The notes beneath the pieces are model-generated. The model was not told the origin of the DNA, did no database searches, and worked only from the letters and a program-made list of their open reading frames with translations. Shown piece by piece: positions 44,287 to 54,518 of a stretch of 64,000 bases of DNA. Every line of letters starts with the position of its first letter. The stretch's first letter is position 1. The translations under genes and the position numbers were made by a program. Source of the stretch: Leucothrix mucor DSM 2157. Lineage in GTDB: Bacteria; Pseudomonadota; Gammaproteobacteria; Thiotrichales; Thiotrichaceae. The stretch covers positions 2,803,501 through 2,867,500 of the forward strand of contig NZ_ATTE01000001.1 in assembly GCF_000419525.1 (NCBI RefSeq), in the 5' to 3' direction.

Positions 44287-46030
44287 CCGTCTTACTTACC
44301 TGCTTGCTGTGTTTCTTTGGTGACTGGCCCTTTGAAACTTGCCAGATGTTCCCAGCCACTAACTCATACCAAGGGCTTTTGGCCTGATCAGGCCAAGTCA
44401 CCTGCACCCTCACCTGCTGAGATTTACCAATACCAAAATGCTGAGGCAATAAACTACCACCTGCATGTCCACCACCGACCGTTACTTCCCGCTGGTAGCG
44501 TTTACCATCAGCTTCAACCGTGACCCAAGCACCAACCGCATCACGGTTTTTACCCGACTGCTTTAAACGAATGGCCACCCAATGACCGACGGCTGTTGTG
44601 GCATTTTGATAAACCCTAAAGTCTGCCCGCCGATTCACTACTACCAAATCCAACAAACCGTCATTATTAAAGTCTTCCAACGCCGCACCGCGAGAGCGCG
44701 CTGTATCGGCAATCCCAGCCTGCTGCCCTATTTCATGAAAGTTACCTTGTTCATCCTGCAGCAGTAAATTATTAGGATCGTAAACCGCAGAGTCCGGCAT
44801 TTGATCAACATTGCCTTTGGCGATAAACAAGTCATCCAAGCCATCATTATTCACATCACCAAACTGCGCATGCCAAGCGGTTGATGGCCGCCCTTCATCC
44901 CCAAAATACGGTCGATGCGCAATCATGCCGCGCTTAAATGCCTGATCATCGTATTTCGGGCCGTTGGCTTCCGCATTCAAAACCTGAAACTTCTGATCAC
45001 TCATACTGGTGAGCAAGTAATCGGGTAAGCCATCGCCGGTAATATCACGACTGGCAATGCCCATTCCCCAAATTTTAAAAGACTGCCAGCCCTCAGAGGC
45101 TTGATATAAAACAGGCTTTGGCTGCATTTTCCAAAGCTGCTCTTCACCATCATGTAAATAATAGTGGCGGTCATTACTCACTCGAAGATCGGCTTTGCCA
45201 CTGTGTTTCCAGTCAGAAAACAGCATGGATAAGGTGCAATAACCGGGAGTTAATTCAATGGCAAAGCCAAATTGCTGGTCATGCATTCGATATAGCTGGT
45301 GTGAATCACAGGCTCCGAATGGGCCATCTTTGCGGCTACGATCGACGTAATTGCCAAATACCAAAGTCGGGCCTTGGCTTGGAGCTTCCCAAGTGGCGCT
45401 GAATGCAGTCGTCCAGCGCTGATCTGAAGGATATTTCCAATGATCATTCGCGTTTTCAAACTCACAATTACCCAGCCCACGCAGCAATCTATTCTCACCC
45501 GCTCGCAGCACTGCTAAGTCTAGGATTCCGTCGCCATCTATATCTAGAGGATAGGCACCGGTGACGGCTTTTAAGTCAGTTATGGCGCTTGGCTTTGGAG
45601 TAAAGCGAAGTGTTTGTTGACCACTGTTAATTAGGAGTTTAGCGGGCGTTTCACCACCTGCCACATACAAATCAGCAAAGTGATCATTGTTGCAATCAAA
45701 AGCTGCTACACCACCGCCAACAAAGTGCTCCCAGCCGCCTGTGTACTGATGACTAAATGGCTGCTCTGATGTTCTATCAATGAAGGTTATAGCTGAACTA
45801 GCCAGAGAATCATCCACACCATCAGAGCCAGCAGCTACACTTGCATTGGCGTTGGCGTTGGCGTTGGCGTTGGCGTTGGCGTTGGCGTTGGCGTTGGCGT
45901 TGGCGTTGGCGTTATCAGTTTTCGCTACAGCAGTACAAACCGACAGGCCTGCAGCAATGAATATCGCCAACAGGCCAGTCGATGAGCTACTTAAAGCTTT
46001 TGAAAACAAATGACGCGCCAAAGCAATCAA
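44264..46030 (-). CDS. Exported FG-GAP/ASPIC-UnbV (CRTAC1-like) beta-propeller protein
   Basis: A 588-residue secreted protein. The signal peptide ends near TAVAK and is followed by an Asn-Ala repeat of about 24 residues. FG-GAP-type calcium loops follow: [52 protein letters not shown] and [13 protein letters not shown]. An ASPIC/UnbV domain closes the protein ([22 protein letters not shown]). The only upstream start is TTG 46030, overlapping the xylG stop as TTGA; a TTG three codons later is the alternative, and neither has a good ribosome site. Function unknown; the neighbouring peroxidase suggests a shared periplasmic role. Confidence 0.82.
   Translation of the reverse strand: MIALARHLFSKALSSSSTGLLAIFIAAGLSVCTAVAKTDNANANANANANANANANANANANASVAAGSDGVDDSLASSAITFIDRTSEQPFSHQYTGGWEHFVGGGVAAFDCNNDHFADLYVAGGETPAKLLINSGQQTLRFTPKPSAITDLKAVTGAYPLDIDGDGILDLAVLRAGENRLLRGLGNCEFENANDHWKYPSDQRWTTAFSATWEAPSQGPTLVFGNYVDRSRKDGPFGACDSHQLYRMHDQQFGFAIELTPGYCTLSMLFSDWKHSGKADLRVSNDRHYYLHDGEEQLWKMQPKPVLYQASEGWQSFKIWGMGIASRDITGDGLPDYLLTSMSDQKFQVLNAEANGPKYDDQAFKRGMIAHRPYFGDEGRPSTAWHAQFGDVNNDGLDDLFIAKGNVDQMPDSAVYDPNNLLLQDEQGNFHEIGQQAGIADTARSRGAALEDFNNDGLLDLVVVNRRADFRVYQNATTAVGHWVAIRLKQSGKNRDAVGAWVTVEADGKRYQREVTVGGGHAGGSLLPQHFGIGKSQQVRVQVTWPDQAKSPWYELVAGNIWQVSKGQSPKKHSKQVSKTAIPPLSH
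45845..45916. repeat. Hexanucleotide tandem repeat encoding (Asn-Ala)n
   Basis: Ten exact copies of GTTGGC run from 45851 to 45910, flanked by ATTGGC and GTTATC variants. In the minus-strand gene each unit adds Asn-Ala after the signal peptide. The period is a multiple of three, so copy-number change alters linker length without breaking the frame. Confidence 0.97.
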
Positions 46031-46812
46031 TCCGTTTCCGCGCCAGGCCCGGGTATCGCTTTAGCCGGTACCTTGCCCAGTATAATCATCCCCAACACTT
46101 CATCCTTGGTCACATCTTCAGTGCGGGCTGAGCCAACTAGTTTACCGTTTTTCATAACCGCCACCCGATCCGCCAAATCAAATACATCATGGATATCATG
46201 ACTAATCAGGAAAATACCGATGCCCTGCTTTTTAAGCTCCAAGATCAGCTCACTTACCTGCTTAGTTTCCTGAGGGCCAAGCGCTGCCGTTGGCTCATCC
46301 ATTATCAGAATCTTGGCATTAAAGTGTACTGCGCGAGCAATTGCCACAGACTGCCGTTGCCCACCGGACAAGGCTTTTACCGGCTCACGAAAACGCGTGA
46401 AGTTCGGATTCAGTCGCTTCATCACTTTGCGAGTTTCAGACTCCATGGCGACATCATCCAACGTGCCCCAACGGGTTCTTAACTCACGACCTAAAAACAG
46501 ATTCGCCGCAGCATCAATATTGTCAGCCAATGCCAGAGTTTGATAAATCGTCTCGATGCCATAGGCCTTGGCGTCATGCGGGTTATGAATCGTCGCGGGT
46601 ACGCCATTGATTTTGACTTCGCCACGACTACCGCGATACGCGCCGGAGAGCATTTTAATCAGTGTCGATTTACCCGCGCCGTTATGGCCCAATACCGCAA
46701 CCACTTCGCCACCGTATAAATCCACATCCACGCCATCAACCGCATGGATGCCACCAAATGAAATGCTCATATCACGCATTTCCACTAATGGGACTTTTTG
46801 TTCCGTTTGCAT
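46027..46812 (-). CDS. xylG: Sugar ABC transporter ATPase (single-domain XylG-type)
   Basis: A 261-residue ATPase: Walker [10 protein letters not shown] near 42, signature [17 protein letters not shown] near 146, Walker [14 protein letters not shown] near 166 and switch His in [15 protein letters not shown]. coli XylG is a double-domain protein of about 510 residues; this single-domain form resembles FrcA-type ATPases common in alphaproteobacterial sugar operons, so it probably dimerises. It powers xylose uptake with XylH and XylF. Confidence 0.9.
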   Translation of the reverse strand: MQTEQKVPLVEMRDMSISFGGIHAVDGVDVDLYGGEVVAVLGHNGAGKSTLIKMLSGAYRGSRGEVKINGVPATIHNPHDAKAYGIETIYQTLALADNIDAAANLFLGRELRTRWGTLDDVAMESETRKVMKRLNPNFTRFREPVKALSGGQRQSVAIARAVHFNAKILIMDEPTAALGPQETKQVSELILELKKQGIGIFLISHDIHDVFDLADRVAVMKNGKLVGSARTEDVTKDEVLGMIILGKVPAKAIPGPGAETD

Positions 46813-46823
46813 GATGATTCCTC

Positions 46824-48098
46824 CTAAGCGGCACGTTTACGATAGATAATATCAATATAGACCGCGAGCACGAGTACCACGCCGACCACCATGTTTTGCA
46901 GCGGTGCATCAAAGCCGAGCAACACCATTCCAGACTGCAGCGACTGCATCACCAGCGCACCGAGTACCGCGCCAACAATGGTTCCAACACCGCCATTCAG
47001 CGACGTACCACCAATCACCGCTGCAGCGATAACCAATAGCTCATCCAGCGTTCCGGTGGCATTGGTTGACGCATTCAAACGCGCCGTTGAGATGGCAGAA
47101 GCCAAGCCACATAACATGCCCATCACACTAAAAATCGCCACGGTCATCATTTTGGTATTGATACCGGATAACTCAGCCGCTTCAGGGTTTCCACCCTGCG
47201 CAAACACATAGCGACCAAAGCGAGTGCGCTTAGCCACAAAGGTCATCACAATCGCCACACCAATCGCAATTAGCACAGGGATTGGTAAGCCATAGGCGAT
47301 TTCAAGACCACCTTCTGGGATCGCAATGCCATTCGCTTCAGCATAACGCTTAGCCACACGAGCAGGCATGTAATAGCTATTGGCAATGCCAACAATACCC
47401 ATGACGATAGTGATGCCCAAACCTGCCAGCACAAACTCTGCCCACATTGGGCGCAATGGGAAATTAAAGCGTTTGCGCTGATGCCTTCCATTGATTAATC
47501 CAAATACGATCAGAACACAGCAGGCTAATCCAACAATTAAACTGGGCCAGTAACCAATGGTTCCACCGTTGCCGCCGCCAATTAAGCGGAAGGTTGAGTC
47601 CATCGGTGCCACGGTTTGCCCGGAGGTCACCCACCAAGCGGCACCACGCCAAACTAACAAACCACCTAGCGTTACGATAAAAGCTGGCACGCCCATATAG
47701 GCAATAACAGAGCCTTGCAAACCACCAATGAGCCCGCCAATGATGATTCCACCCAGTAATGCGACTACCCATAACAAAGGATGGCCGTGGCCTAGCAGGT
47801 CGGGTAGCAGGTTAACCTGCATAACGCCGATGATCATGCCAATAAAGCCTAGAATAGAGCCCACTGACAGATCAATATTACGGGTCACAATCACAAATAC
47901 CATGCCAGCGGCCATCACCATGACCGAGGAGCTTTGGATTGAGATATTAAATAAATTTCGCGGCGTGATAAACGAACCACCCGACAGGATATCGAAGACT
48001 ACCCAAATGGCCAGCAGCGCCAGCACCATTCCCAGTAGCCGTACGTCTAACTCCAGGGCATGTAAGAACCGCCCGATACGACTTGTTTTTTGTTCCAT
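46824..48098 (-). CDS. xylH: Xylose ABC transporter permease
   Basis: A 424-residue permease of the ribose/xylose family with about eleven membrane segments. [36 protein letters not shown] (near 50-85) and the EAA-like loop [21 protein letters not shown] (near 295) are diagnostic, as is [24 protein letters not shown] near the end. It follows xylF after a terminator-like hairpin and precedes xylG by 11 bases. Confidence 0.94.
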   Translation of the reverse strand: MEQKTSRIGRFLHALELDVRLLGMVLALLAIWVVFDILSGGSFITPRNLFNISIQSSSVMVMAAGMVFVIVTRNIDLSVGSILGFIGMIIGVMQVNLLPDLLGHGHPLLWVVALLGGIIIGGLIGGLQGSVIAYMGVPAFIVTLGGLLVWRGAAWWVTSGQTVAPMDSTFRLIGGGNGGTIGYWPSLIVGLACCVLIVFGLINGRHQRKRFNFPLRPMWAEFVLAGLGITIVMGIVGIANSYYMPARVAKRYAEANGIAIPEGGLEIAYGLPIPVLIAIGVAIVMTFVAKRTRFGRYVFAQGGNPEAAELSGINTKMMTVAIFSVMGMLCGLASAISTARLNASTNATGTLDELLVIAAAVIGGTSLNGGVGTIVGAVLGALVMQSLQSGMVLLGFDAPLQNMVVGVVLVLAVYIDIIYRKRAA

Positions 48099-48134
48099 GT
48101 CAGCCTCTTTAAAGCCTTTTTTCAGACAAAAAAA

Positions 48135-48169
48135 TAGAGTGCAACCGTCATAGTGGCAACTGCACTCTA
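48135..48169 (-). terminator. Intra-operon terminator/attenuator between xylF and xylH
   Basis: TAGAGTGCA (48135-48143) and TGCACTCTA (48161-48169) form 9-bp arms. On the minus strand the stem is followed by seven Ts. Partial termination here would give more XylF than XylH and XylG, as binding-protein transporters usually need. Confidence 0.75.
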
Positions 48170-48204
48170 ATTTGTTTCAGCGTTTAAATTACGCAATCAA
48201 GCAC

Positions 48205-49242
48205 TTAGTCACATACAGCAACCGTACCGGCTTTTACGCCTTGGCAAAGCTTTTCTTTAGTAATCCAACCAGCATCGACCACTTCAGCAAGGTTCGCTCT
48301 GGTGATTGGGACTGGCTTTAAGAATACTGATGTCATCTCAACGCCTTTAGGGCCGCCTGAGAATTTCACCGCGCCATCGATATCATCAAACTCAGCGCCT
48401 TCGGCAAGCTTCAGCGCAATCTCAGCCGCTGCCGCACCCAACGCACGCGCATCTTTCCAGACAGAGACTGTTTGAGTGCCTAACGCCACACGGTTCAGTG
48501 CAGCATGATCGCCATCCTGACCAGAGACTGGCACATCGCCATCCATACCCTGAGCAGCCAATGCCGCGACAACGCCACCGGCCGTACCATCGTTAGAGGC
48601 TACAACCGCATCCACTTTGTTATCGTTAGCGGTTAGGATTTGCTCCATGTTTTTCTGAGCATTGGCAGGCAACCAACCATCGGAGTACGCCTCACCCACA
48701 TTAACCACTTTGCCGGAGTCAATCGCGTCTTTCAGTACTTCCATTTGGCCGGAAAATAAGAAGTCCGCATTCGGGTCCGTTGGTGAGCCTTTGATAAACA
48801 CATAGCGCCCTTCTGGCTTCGCCTCAAACACAGCGCGAGCCTGCATGCGGCCTACTTCTTTGTTATCAAAAGTCAGGTAGAACGCGTCTTTGTTTTCAAT
48901 CAAGCGGTCATAACCAACCACCGGGATGCCTTCATCCGTGGCTTTTTGGACAGCAGGCCCAATCGCACTGGAGTCTTGCGCCAGAATAATCAGCGCTGTT
49001 GCGCCACTGGCGATCAAACTTTCAACGTTGGATAGCTGCGTGCCCGGTGAGGACTGCGCATCGGCAGAAATGTATTTTGCACCGGCGGCTTCGATGACTT
49101 TTTTCATCGCGCCTTCATCAGTTTTCCAGCGCTCTTCCTGAAAATTAGACCAGGATACGCCGATCACTGTTTCGGCTAAAAGCGGTGTGGTTAATGCGGC
49201 AGATACCAGACCTGCGGCGACTAGAGTAGTCAGCTTGTTCAT
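48205..49242 (-). CDS. xylF: Xylose-binding periplasmic protein
   Basis: A 345-residue type I sugar-binding protein with signal peptide ([19 protein letters not shown]... to LAE). It matches Xyl[80 protein letters not shown] and [26 protein letters not shown]. It captures D-xylose for XylGH. A small hairpin lies just upstream, between xylA and xylF. Confidence 0.94.
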   Translation of the reverse strand: MNKLTTLVAAGLVSAALTTPLLAETVIGVSWSNFQEERWKTDEGAMKKVIEAAGAKYISADAQSSPGTQLSNVESLIASGATALIILAQDSSAIGPAVQKATDEGIPVVGYDRLIENKDAFYLTFDNKEVGRMQARAVFEAKPEGRYVFIKGSPTDPNADFLFSGQMEVLKDAIDSGKVVNVGEAYSDGWLPANAQKNMEQILTANDNKVDAVVASNDGTAGGVVAALAAQGMDGDVPVSGQDGDHAALNRVALGTQTVSVWKDARALGAAAAEIALKLAEGAEFDDIDGAVKFSGGPKGVEMTSVFLKPVPITRANLAEVVDAGWITKEKLCQGVKAGTVAVCD

Positions 49243-49272
49243 AATGAGTCTCCTCCCATTGATGCTGATAAA

Positions 49273-49294
49273 AAGTGAAACACAGGCTTCACTT
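49273..49294. promoter_or_regulatory. Hairpin between xylA and xylF
   Basis: AAGTGAA (49273-49279) and TTCACTT (49288-49294) form 7-bp arms around eight bases, spanning the xylA stop. It may mark an mRNA processing or stabilising point that favours xylF message. Confidence 0.45.
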
Positions 49295-50606
49295 AAACGA
49301 ATCGGTTGACCAGGTTTTCGTAGTATTCCTGACGACCAGATTGTGGTTGTGGGTCAATGCCTTCACGCTCAACACGTGCCGCGATTGATTCCAATGATGC
49401 GTCTTCAGACAACATAGCTTGAGCCACCTCGCTATCCCATCCGGCATATCGCTGATTAACCTGCGACTGCAACGAACCTTCTTCATGCATTTTGGCAGCG
49501 GCCAGTAGCGCTCTTGCGCAGGTGTCCATGCCGCCAACATGTCCATATAACAAGTCAGCAGGATCAGTTGACTGACGACGTAATTTCGAATCGAAATTCA
49601 TGCCGCCCGTAGTAAATCCACCACCTTGCAAAATGTAGTACATGGCTACGGCCATTTCTGGCACATTATTCGGGAATTGATCGGTATCCCAGCCAGACTG
49701 GTAATCGTTACGGTTGCCATCAATCGAACCGAAAATACCCAGCGTGTTGGCCATGGCAATTTCATGTTCAAACGAGTGGCCTGCCAATACTGCGTGACCT
49801 ACTTCGATATTGACCTTGACCTCATTTTCCAAACCGTATTTTTTCAGGAAGCCATACACTGTTGACACATCAAAATCGTATTGGTGCTTGGTTGGCTCCT
49901 GTGGCTTGGGCTCAATCAAAATCGCGCCTTCAAAGCCAATCTTATGCTTGTATTCAACTACCAGATTCAGGAAGCGGCCCATGTGATCCAGCTCGCGCTT
50001 GGTGTCTGTATTGAGCAAGGTTTCATAGCCTTCACGACCGCCCCACAACACATAGTTCTGACCATTGAGTTTGTGCGTGACATCCATTGCGTTCTTAACT
50101 TGCGCTGCGCTGTAAGCAAACACGTCAGGATCTGGATTGGTGGATGCACCCGCCATAAAGCGTTTATTGCTGAATAAATTAGCCGTACCCCAAAGCAAGC
50201 CAACGCCCGTTTCCTGCATTTTCTCAGCAAACAGGTCGGTAATCTCTTGAACATTGCGATTGGACTCAGCCAAGGTAGCGCCTTCTGGTGCAATATCGCG
50301 GTCATGGAATGAGAAGTACGGCACACCCAGCAAGCTAAACATATCAAACGCAACTTCGGCTTTTAAACGTGCTCCGGCCATAGCATCCGCTGGCTTATCC
50401 CAAGGACGCGGCATAGTACTTTGTCCAAATGGGTCAACGCCATCCCAGCAGAAGGTATGCCAGTAACACACAGCAAAGCGCAGATGCTCTTCCATGGTTT
50501 TGCCCATCACTACGCGCTTAGGGTCGTAGTAGCGATACGCTAATGGATTGCTGGACTCCGGGCCTTCGTAGATAACCGGCTTAATGTCCCCAAAAAAATC
50601 ACTCAT
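49293..50606 (-). CDS. xylA: Xylose isomerase
   Basis: A 437-residue class II xylose isomerase turning D-xylose into D-xylulose. The catalytic His lies in [12 protein letters not shown] near 101, with metal ligands in [15 protein letters not shown] near 232 and [17 protein letters not shown] near 268. WDTDQFPN near 307 supplies the later metal site. [17 protein letters not shown] is another family block. The start overlaps the xylB stop as ATGA. Confidence 0.97.
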   Translation of the reverse strand: MSDFFGDIKPVIYEGPESSNPLAYRYYDPKRVVMGKTMEEHLRFAVCYWHTFCWDGVDPFGQSTMPRPWDKPADAMAGARLKAEVAFDMFSLLGVPYFSFHDRDIAPEGATLAESNRNVQEITDLFAEKMQETGVGLLWGTANLFSNKRFMAGASTNPDPDVFAYSAAQVKNAMDVTHKLNGQNYVLWGGREGYETLLNTDTKRELDHMGRFLNLVVEYKHKIGFEGAILIEPKPQEPTKHQYDFDVSTVYGFLKKYGLENEVKVNIEVGHAVLAGHSFEHEIAMANTLGIFGSIDGNRNDYQSGWDTDQFPNNVPEMAVAMYYILQGGGFTTGGMNFDSKLRRQSTDPADLLYGHVGGMDTCARALLAAAKMHEEGSLQSQVNQRYAGWDSEVAQAMLSEDASLESIAARVEREGIDPQPQSGRQEYYENLVNRFV

Positions 50607-52060
50607 GATGTCACTCCCTTTAGTGCCGGATAGAGGGCTTTATAGCGCTCGTAACCGTGCTGATATTGTGTTGTCAGTGCCGCAATCGGCTCGATCACGC
50701 GCTCGACTTCGGGCACGTAACAAATTTGTTGTGGGTCTGCGTTTTCTGCCGCGCATAGGCCAAGTCTGGCGGCACCAAAGGCGGCTCCCAGCTCACCACC
50801 GGCTGGAATTAATAGAGGCTTACCTAATACGGATGCGATGATTGATAACCAAGTCTCAGAGCGTGCACCGCCGCCGACCGCATAAGCCGCTTCAAAGTCA
50901 GTGCCGGCTGCTTGTAATGCCAGTTGGCTATCTTTAAAGGCATACGCCACACCTTCCAGCACAGACTGCGTTAAAGCGTTTACATCGTGCGAATGGGTCA
51001 AGCCAACAAAGGCTCCGCGAGCATTAGCATCGTTATGTGGCGTGCGTTCTCCGCCCAGATAAGGTAAGAAAGTCGCCGATGAGGGCGCTTGTGGAACGCC
51101 ACCTAAGCCTTCGGTAAGCTCAGCCGCTGTTTTGCCAGTAATGCCAGACAGCCACTGCAAGCTATCGGTCGCGCTTAAAATCACCCCCATTTGGTGCCAG
51201 GTATCTGGCACCGCATGGCAAAATGCATGAACCGCACTTTGAGTATTCGGTGAAAAGCGATCATTACAGACAAAAAGTACTCCAGAGGTGCCGAGCGATA
51301 GAAACGCCTGACCCGCTGTGACAGTGCCCATGCCACAAGCCGCTGCGGCATTATCGCCAGCACCTCCGGCTACAACAACGCGTTGCCGAATTCCCCAATG
51401 TTGTTGTAGATCCTGTCGCAAGTCTGCCGAGGCTTCACTGCCTTCAACTAATGAAGGCATTTGCGCCCGACTCAGACCCGTCGCACTCAGCAATGCGTCC
51501 GACCAGTCCCTCTTTGCGACATTCAGCCATAAAGTCCCGGATGCATCAGACATCTCAGAGACATACTCCCCCGTGAGTTTGTAACGTAAATAATCTTTTG
51601 GCAGCAGTACTTTGGCTACTTTAGAAAATATTTCAGGCTCATGCTCTTTGACCCAGAGCAGCTTTGGCGCGGTAAAACCGGGCATTGCAATATTACCCGC
51701 CAGCTCGCGACTCTCTGGGCAATTGGCCTCTAACTCTTCACATTGCGCAGCTGAGCGTCCGTCATTCCACAAGATCGCAGGCCGTAACACGTCACCACTG
51801 GCATCTAGTAAGGTCGCGCCATGCATTTGTCCGGATAGACCAATCCCCTTCACTTGCGCAAAGGCATCTTTGTAGTTCGCAGATAAATTATCCAGCGTGT
51901 CGCAGGTCGCTTTCCACCAACTCTCCGCACTTTGCTCCGACCAGTTTTCATGGGGGCGAGCCACTTCCAGCGACACACTGGCACTGCCAATAATGTGCTG
52001 ATCCGCATCCATCAAAACGGATTTAACGGATGAGGTGCCCAGATCAATACCAAGATACAT
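50603..52060 (-). CDS. xylB: Xylulokinase
   Basis: A 485-residue FGGY kinase phosphorylating D-xylulose. [17 protein letters not shown] opens domain [14 protein letters not shown] is near 73, the catalytic Asp is in [16 protein letters not shown] near 235, and [13 protein letters not shown] near 392 binds ATP. First enzyme gene after xylR. A GAGGTG ribosome site and the ATG both lie within a candidate XylR operator (52056-52079). Confidence 0.97.
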   Translation of the reverse strand: MYLGIDLGTSSVKSVLMDADQHIIGSASVSLEVARPHENWSEQSAESWWKATCDTLDNLSANYKDAFAQVKGIGLSGQMHGATLLDASGDVLRPAILWNDGRSAAQCEELEANCPESRELAGNIAMPGFTAPKLLWVKEHEPEIFSKVAKVLLPKDYLRYKLTGEYVSEMSDASGTLWLNVAKRDWSDALLSATGLSRAQMPSLVEGSEASADLRQDLQQHWGIRQRVVVAGGAGDNAAAACGMGTVTAGQAFLSLGTSGVLFVCNDRFSPNTQSAVHAFCHAVPDTWHQMGVILSATDSLQWLSGITGKTAAELTEGLGGVPQAPSSATFLPYLGGERTPHNDANARGAFVGLTHSHDVNALTQSVLEGVAYAFKDSQLALQAAGTDFEAAYAVGGGARSETWLSIIASVLGKPLLIPAGGELGAAFGAARLGLCAAENADPQQICYVPEVERVIEPIAALTTQYQHGYERYKALYPALKGVTS

Positions 52061-52079
52061 GATTTACGCACCTCATTTT
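52056..52079. promoter_or_regulatory. Candidate XylR operator at the xylB start
   Basis: On the minus strand this 24-mer reads AAAATGAGGTGC then GTAAATCATGTA and matches the palindrome at 53185-53208 in 20 of 24 positions. It covers a TAAAAT -10-like box, the xylB Shine-Dalgarno and the start codon. The match may therefore be partly constrained by translation signals. Confidence 0.5.
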
Positions 52080-52120
52080 AAGTGTGCCATTACCGCAGAA
52101 TGATTTCACAATCGTCCTCT

Positions 52121-53152
52121 CTATGTGTTCAGGTTATCGCGCAGGAAAATGTCGATACGAATACGTTCCTGACTTTCCAAAAATGATGTGCCATCAGCCA
52201 GCGCACGGATAATACGAATCGCGCTGCGAATCTGGTGTGGCGGGTCTTGATTTAAGATCGCGTCAAACGTGCCATCGCATAAGGCTTCGCGGGCATCGTC
52301 GGTCAGATCATGTGCCACAATCCGTACTTTGCCTGCCAGTTGATGTTGTTTTAAAGCAGCCACTAAACCGCGCTTGGCTGCGCCTAAATTATAGATACCG
52401 AGTAGATCAGGATGCTCAGTCAGTAGTGCATTGACCAATGACTCAGTGGTGGCATTGTCATCCCGCGCTTCCAACACCGGCAAAAGAGTTAGCTCCGGAT
52501 ACTCCTCACGCATGACTTGCTCAAAGCCAAAACGGCGATCAACGTGGTCACGCAGCAACATAGAACCTGCCACAACCGCAACTTTACCTGTTTGCGGCCT
52601 AATAAACCGGCCCAATAAACTGGCTGCGGTGCGCCCTGCTGCCACATTATCAATGCCAACAAAATGTGCCCTTGATGAGCCAGGGATATCGGATACCAAG
52701 GTAATCGGAATAACGCCACGCTCGGCAATTCGCTCAATGGCCTGCTTAACGTGTGGCGCATCGCTAGCGACAAATACGACGCCAGTGAATTGATCAGCTT
52801 CAATCGCATCCAAAGCTTTGATTAACGCCGGACCATCAAACGGGGGGATTTCTCGAATTTCGATTTGAGTGCGGTTGCGCACTTCAATATCAGCGGCGGA
52901 CTCAGCTTCCTGCTTTAGCATTTGCATGAAGGCATTGTCGCCAGAGGGGAGTAAAAAACAGATTCGGTAGACACGACGCTTGGCTAAGTTTGCTGCTTGC
53001 GTATCCCGAGTGAAACCGATTTTTTCAATCGCATGAGTCACCTTTTCAATGGTGGTCGCCTTGACGCCCTGCCGTCCATTTAACACACGATCGACCGTCG
53101 CTAAACTCACTTTAGCTTCTGCGGCAACATCATGTACAGTGACTCGTTTCAT
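52121..53152 (-). CDS. xylR: LacI-family regulator of the xylose operon
   Basis: Start taken at ATG 53152, five bases after GGAGG (an ATG at 53170 would place that site inside the gene); 343 residues. The N-terminal LacI HTH is VTVHDVAAEAKVSLATVDRVLNG, with the hinge region after it. The effector domain is a periplasmic-binding fold: CFLLPSGDNAFMQML, TGVVFVASDAPHVKQAI and VAVVAGSMLLRDHVDRRFGFEQVM. Position upstream of xylBAFHG indicates a xylose-responsive repressor. It is unlike the AraC-type XylR of E. coli. Confidence 0.9.
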   Translation of the reverse strand: MKRVTVHDVAAEAKVSLATVDRVLNGRQGVKATTIEKVTHAIEKIGFTRDTQAANLAKRRVYRICFLLPSGDNAFMQMLKQEAESAADIEVRNRTQIEIREIPPFDGPALIKALDAIEADQFTGVVFVASDAPHVKQAIERIAERGVIPITLVSDIPGSSRAHFVGIDNVAAGRTAASLLGRFIRPQTGKVAVVAGSMLLRDHVDRRFGFEQVMREEYPELTLLPVLEARDDNATTESLVNALLTEHPDLLGIYNLGAAKRGLVAALKQHQLAGKVRIVAHDLTDDAREALCDGTFDAILNQDPPHQIRSAIRIIRALADGTSFLESQERIRIDIFLRDNLNT

Positions 53153-53184
53153 AAATTCCTCCAATGCCAACTACCTTAAAATAA

Positions 53185-53208
53185 AAAATGATGTACGTAA
53201 ATCATTTT
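53185..53208. promoter_or_regulatory. Candidate XylR operator upstream of xylR
   Basis: AAAATGAT (53185-53192) and ATCATTTT (53201-53208) are perfect 8-bp arms, and the centre TACGTA is also palindromic. It lies 32 bases upstream of the xylR ATG and 108 before the divergent carrier gene. LacI-family operators are palindromes of this kind; a 20/24 copy lies at xylB. Confidence 0.65.
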
Positions 53209-53316
53209 CTGCAAAAGCATCAAAAAAACTGACAGAATGCCAATCAAGACTGTTGATGTGACTCACGCTCAGGCTATACTCAACTCCCCTTTCACCCATG
53301 ACAGTCGCGGCCTTTT

Positions 53317-54189
53317 ATGTCTCAGGTTTTTGCAGTCCTCTTTCCGGTTTTCTCCATTATTCTGATTGGTTACTTGTATGGGCGCTGGCGTCCTAGTGAC
53401 ATCAACACTGTTAACCGCATGAATATTGATGTGTTTGTCCCCGCGCTGGTGGTCGACTCACTGATGCGCAGCGACTTTAACTTAATGGAATATAAGTGGC
53501 TAATTGTTGCCGGAGTCGCAGTGGTGCTGGTGTCCGGGCTGCTATCGTGGGGTGTGGCTTATTTTATGAAGCTGCCTAATCAGGTCTTTGTTCCTCCAAT
53601 GATGTTTAACAACTGCGGGAATATGGGCTTACCGATTGCGGTATTGGCATTTGGTGAAGTCGCGCTGCCAGCGGCCATGGTGTTATTCCTAGCCAGTAAT
53701 ACGCTGCACTTTACGCTAGGCACGCGTTTAGTGGGTGGCAAAATCTCGTGGTTTAGCCTGCTGACAATGCCAATCAATTTAGCCACGATTATCGGACTAG
53801 GCCTTAACTTTGCAAATGTTCAGATGCCAACTAGCGTTATGCTACCGATTCAAATGTTGGGGCAAATTTGCATTCCACTAATGCTATTTACGCTAGGGAT
53901 TCGCATGTTGAGTGTGGATCTACAAGCATGGCGCATTGGTTTAATCGGGGCGATTGTACGGCCACTATCCGGCTTAATTGCCGCCGCCTTGTTCTTGTGG
54001 TTTATACCGCTTGAATTGGTGCAGCAACAGCAGCTGTTATTGTTCGCTATCTTGCCGCCTGCCGTGCTCAACTACATGTTAGCCGAACGCTATAATCAGG
54101 AACCGGTGAATGTGGCATCAATGGTTATTGTGGGCAATGCCAGTTCGGTGATTACGCTGTTTGCGATGCTGTACTACCTGAATCATTAA
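53317..54189 (+). CDS. AEC-family (auxin efflux carrier-type) transporter
   Basis: A 290-residue membrane protein with about ten helices in two halves. AVLFPVFSIILIGYLYGRW, NRMNIDVFVPALVVDSLM and NNCGNMGLPIAVLAFGEVALPAAM (the conserved NCGNxGLP motif) are typical, and ILPPAVLNYMLAERY near the end is also conserved. Bacterial AEC members move malate, malonate or other organic acids; the substrate here is unknown. It may share control with xylR across the divergent region. Its 3' end overlaps the convergent GIY-YIG gene by 38 bases. Confidence 0.9.
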   Translation: MSQVFAVLFPVFSIILIGYLYGRWRPSDINTVNRMNIDVFVPALVVDSLMRSDFNLMEYKWLIVAGVAVVLVSGLLSWGVAYFMKLPNQVFVPPMMFNNCGNMGLPIAVLAFGEVALPAAMVLFLASNTLHFTLGTRLVGGKISWFSLLTMPINLATIIGLGLNFANVQMPTSVMLPIQMLGQICIPLMLFTLGIRMLSVDLQAWRIGLIGAIVRPLSGLIAAALFLWFIPLELVQQQQLLLFAILPPAVLNYMLAERYNQEPVNVASMVIVGNASSVITLFAMLYYLNH

Positions 54190-54445
54190 GCTCTGCGCTG
54201 GCGACTAGCTTTTCCTTGGTCGCTTTTGGTAGGCGTTTAATGGCATATTCGCGACTGGCAGCGGCTGAGCGAGATTCGACAGTCTCATAATAAACCAGCT
54301 TTACGGGTTGTCGTGCGCGGGTATATTTAGCCGCTAACATTCCCGTGCTATTATGCTCGCCCACGCGACGCTCGACATCAGTTGCGATGCCTGTATAAAG
54401 GCTGTTATCCGCACAACGGACTATGTAGACAAACCAGTAACTCAT
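54152..54445 (-). CDS. GIY-YIG domain protein (UPF0213/YhbQ)
   Basis: A 97-residue GIY-YIG protein. WFVYIVRCADNSLYTGIATDVERRVGEHN carries the Y...Y and Arg of the nuclease motif; YTRARQPVKLVYYETVESRSAAASREYAIKRLPKATKEKL supplies the Glu and basic end. YhbQ-type proteins act on DNA in vitro, with no settled cell role. The gene overlaps the end of the AEC gene, convergently. Confidence 0.92.
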   Translation of the reverse strand: MSYWFVYIVRCADNSLYTGIATDVERRVGEHNSTGMLAAKYTRARQPVKLVYYETVESRSAAASREYAIKRLPKATKEKLVASAELNDSGSTASQTA

Positions 54446-54518
54446 TGTTTATAAACCCAGAATTATTCCGACGGTTGAGGGATAAATCACTCAACGTCGA
54501 CAGACAGGCCATCATATC

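Noticed and set aside
45845..45916. CRISPR or phase-variation on/off switch
   Set aside because: The repeat is a 6-bp tandem unit without spacers, and slippage keeps the reading frame, so it is neither a CRISPR nor an on/off switch.
45780..46013. Plus-strand frame with a long Ala-Leu repeat
   Set aside because: This is the opposite-strand reading of the GTTGGC repeat in the UnbV-type gene, not a separate gene.
46824..49242. Ribose or fructose transporter
   Set aside because: The binding protein and permease would allow other sugars by family, but direct linkage with xylA, xylB and a LacI-type regulator makes xylose by far the most likely substrate.
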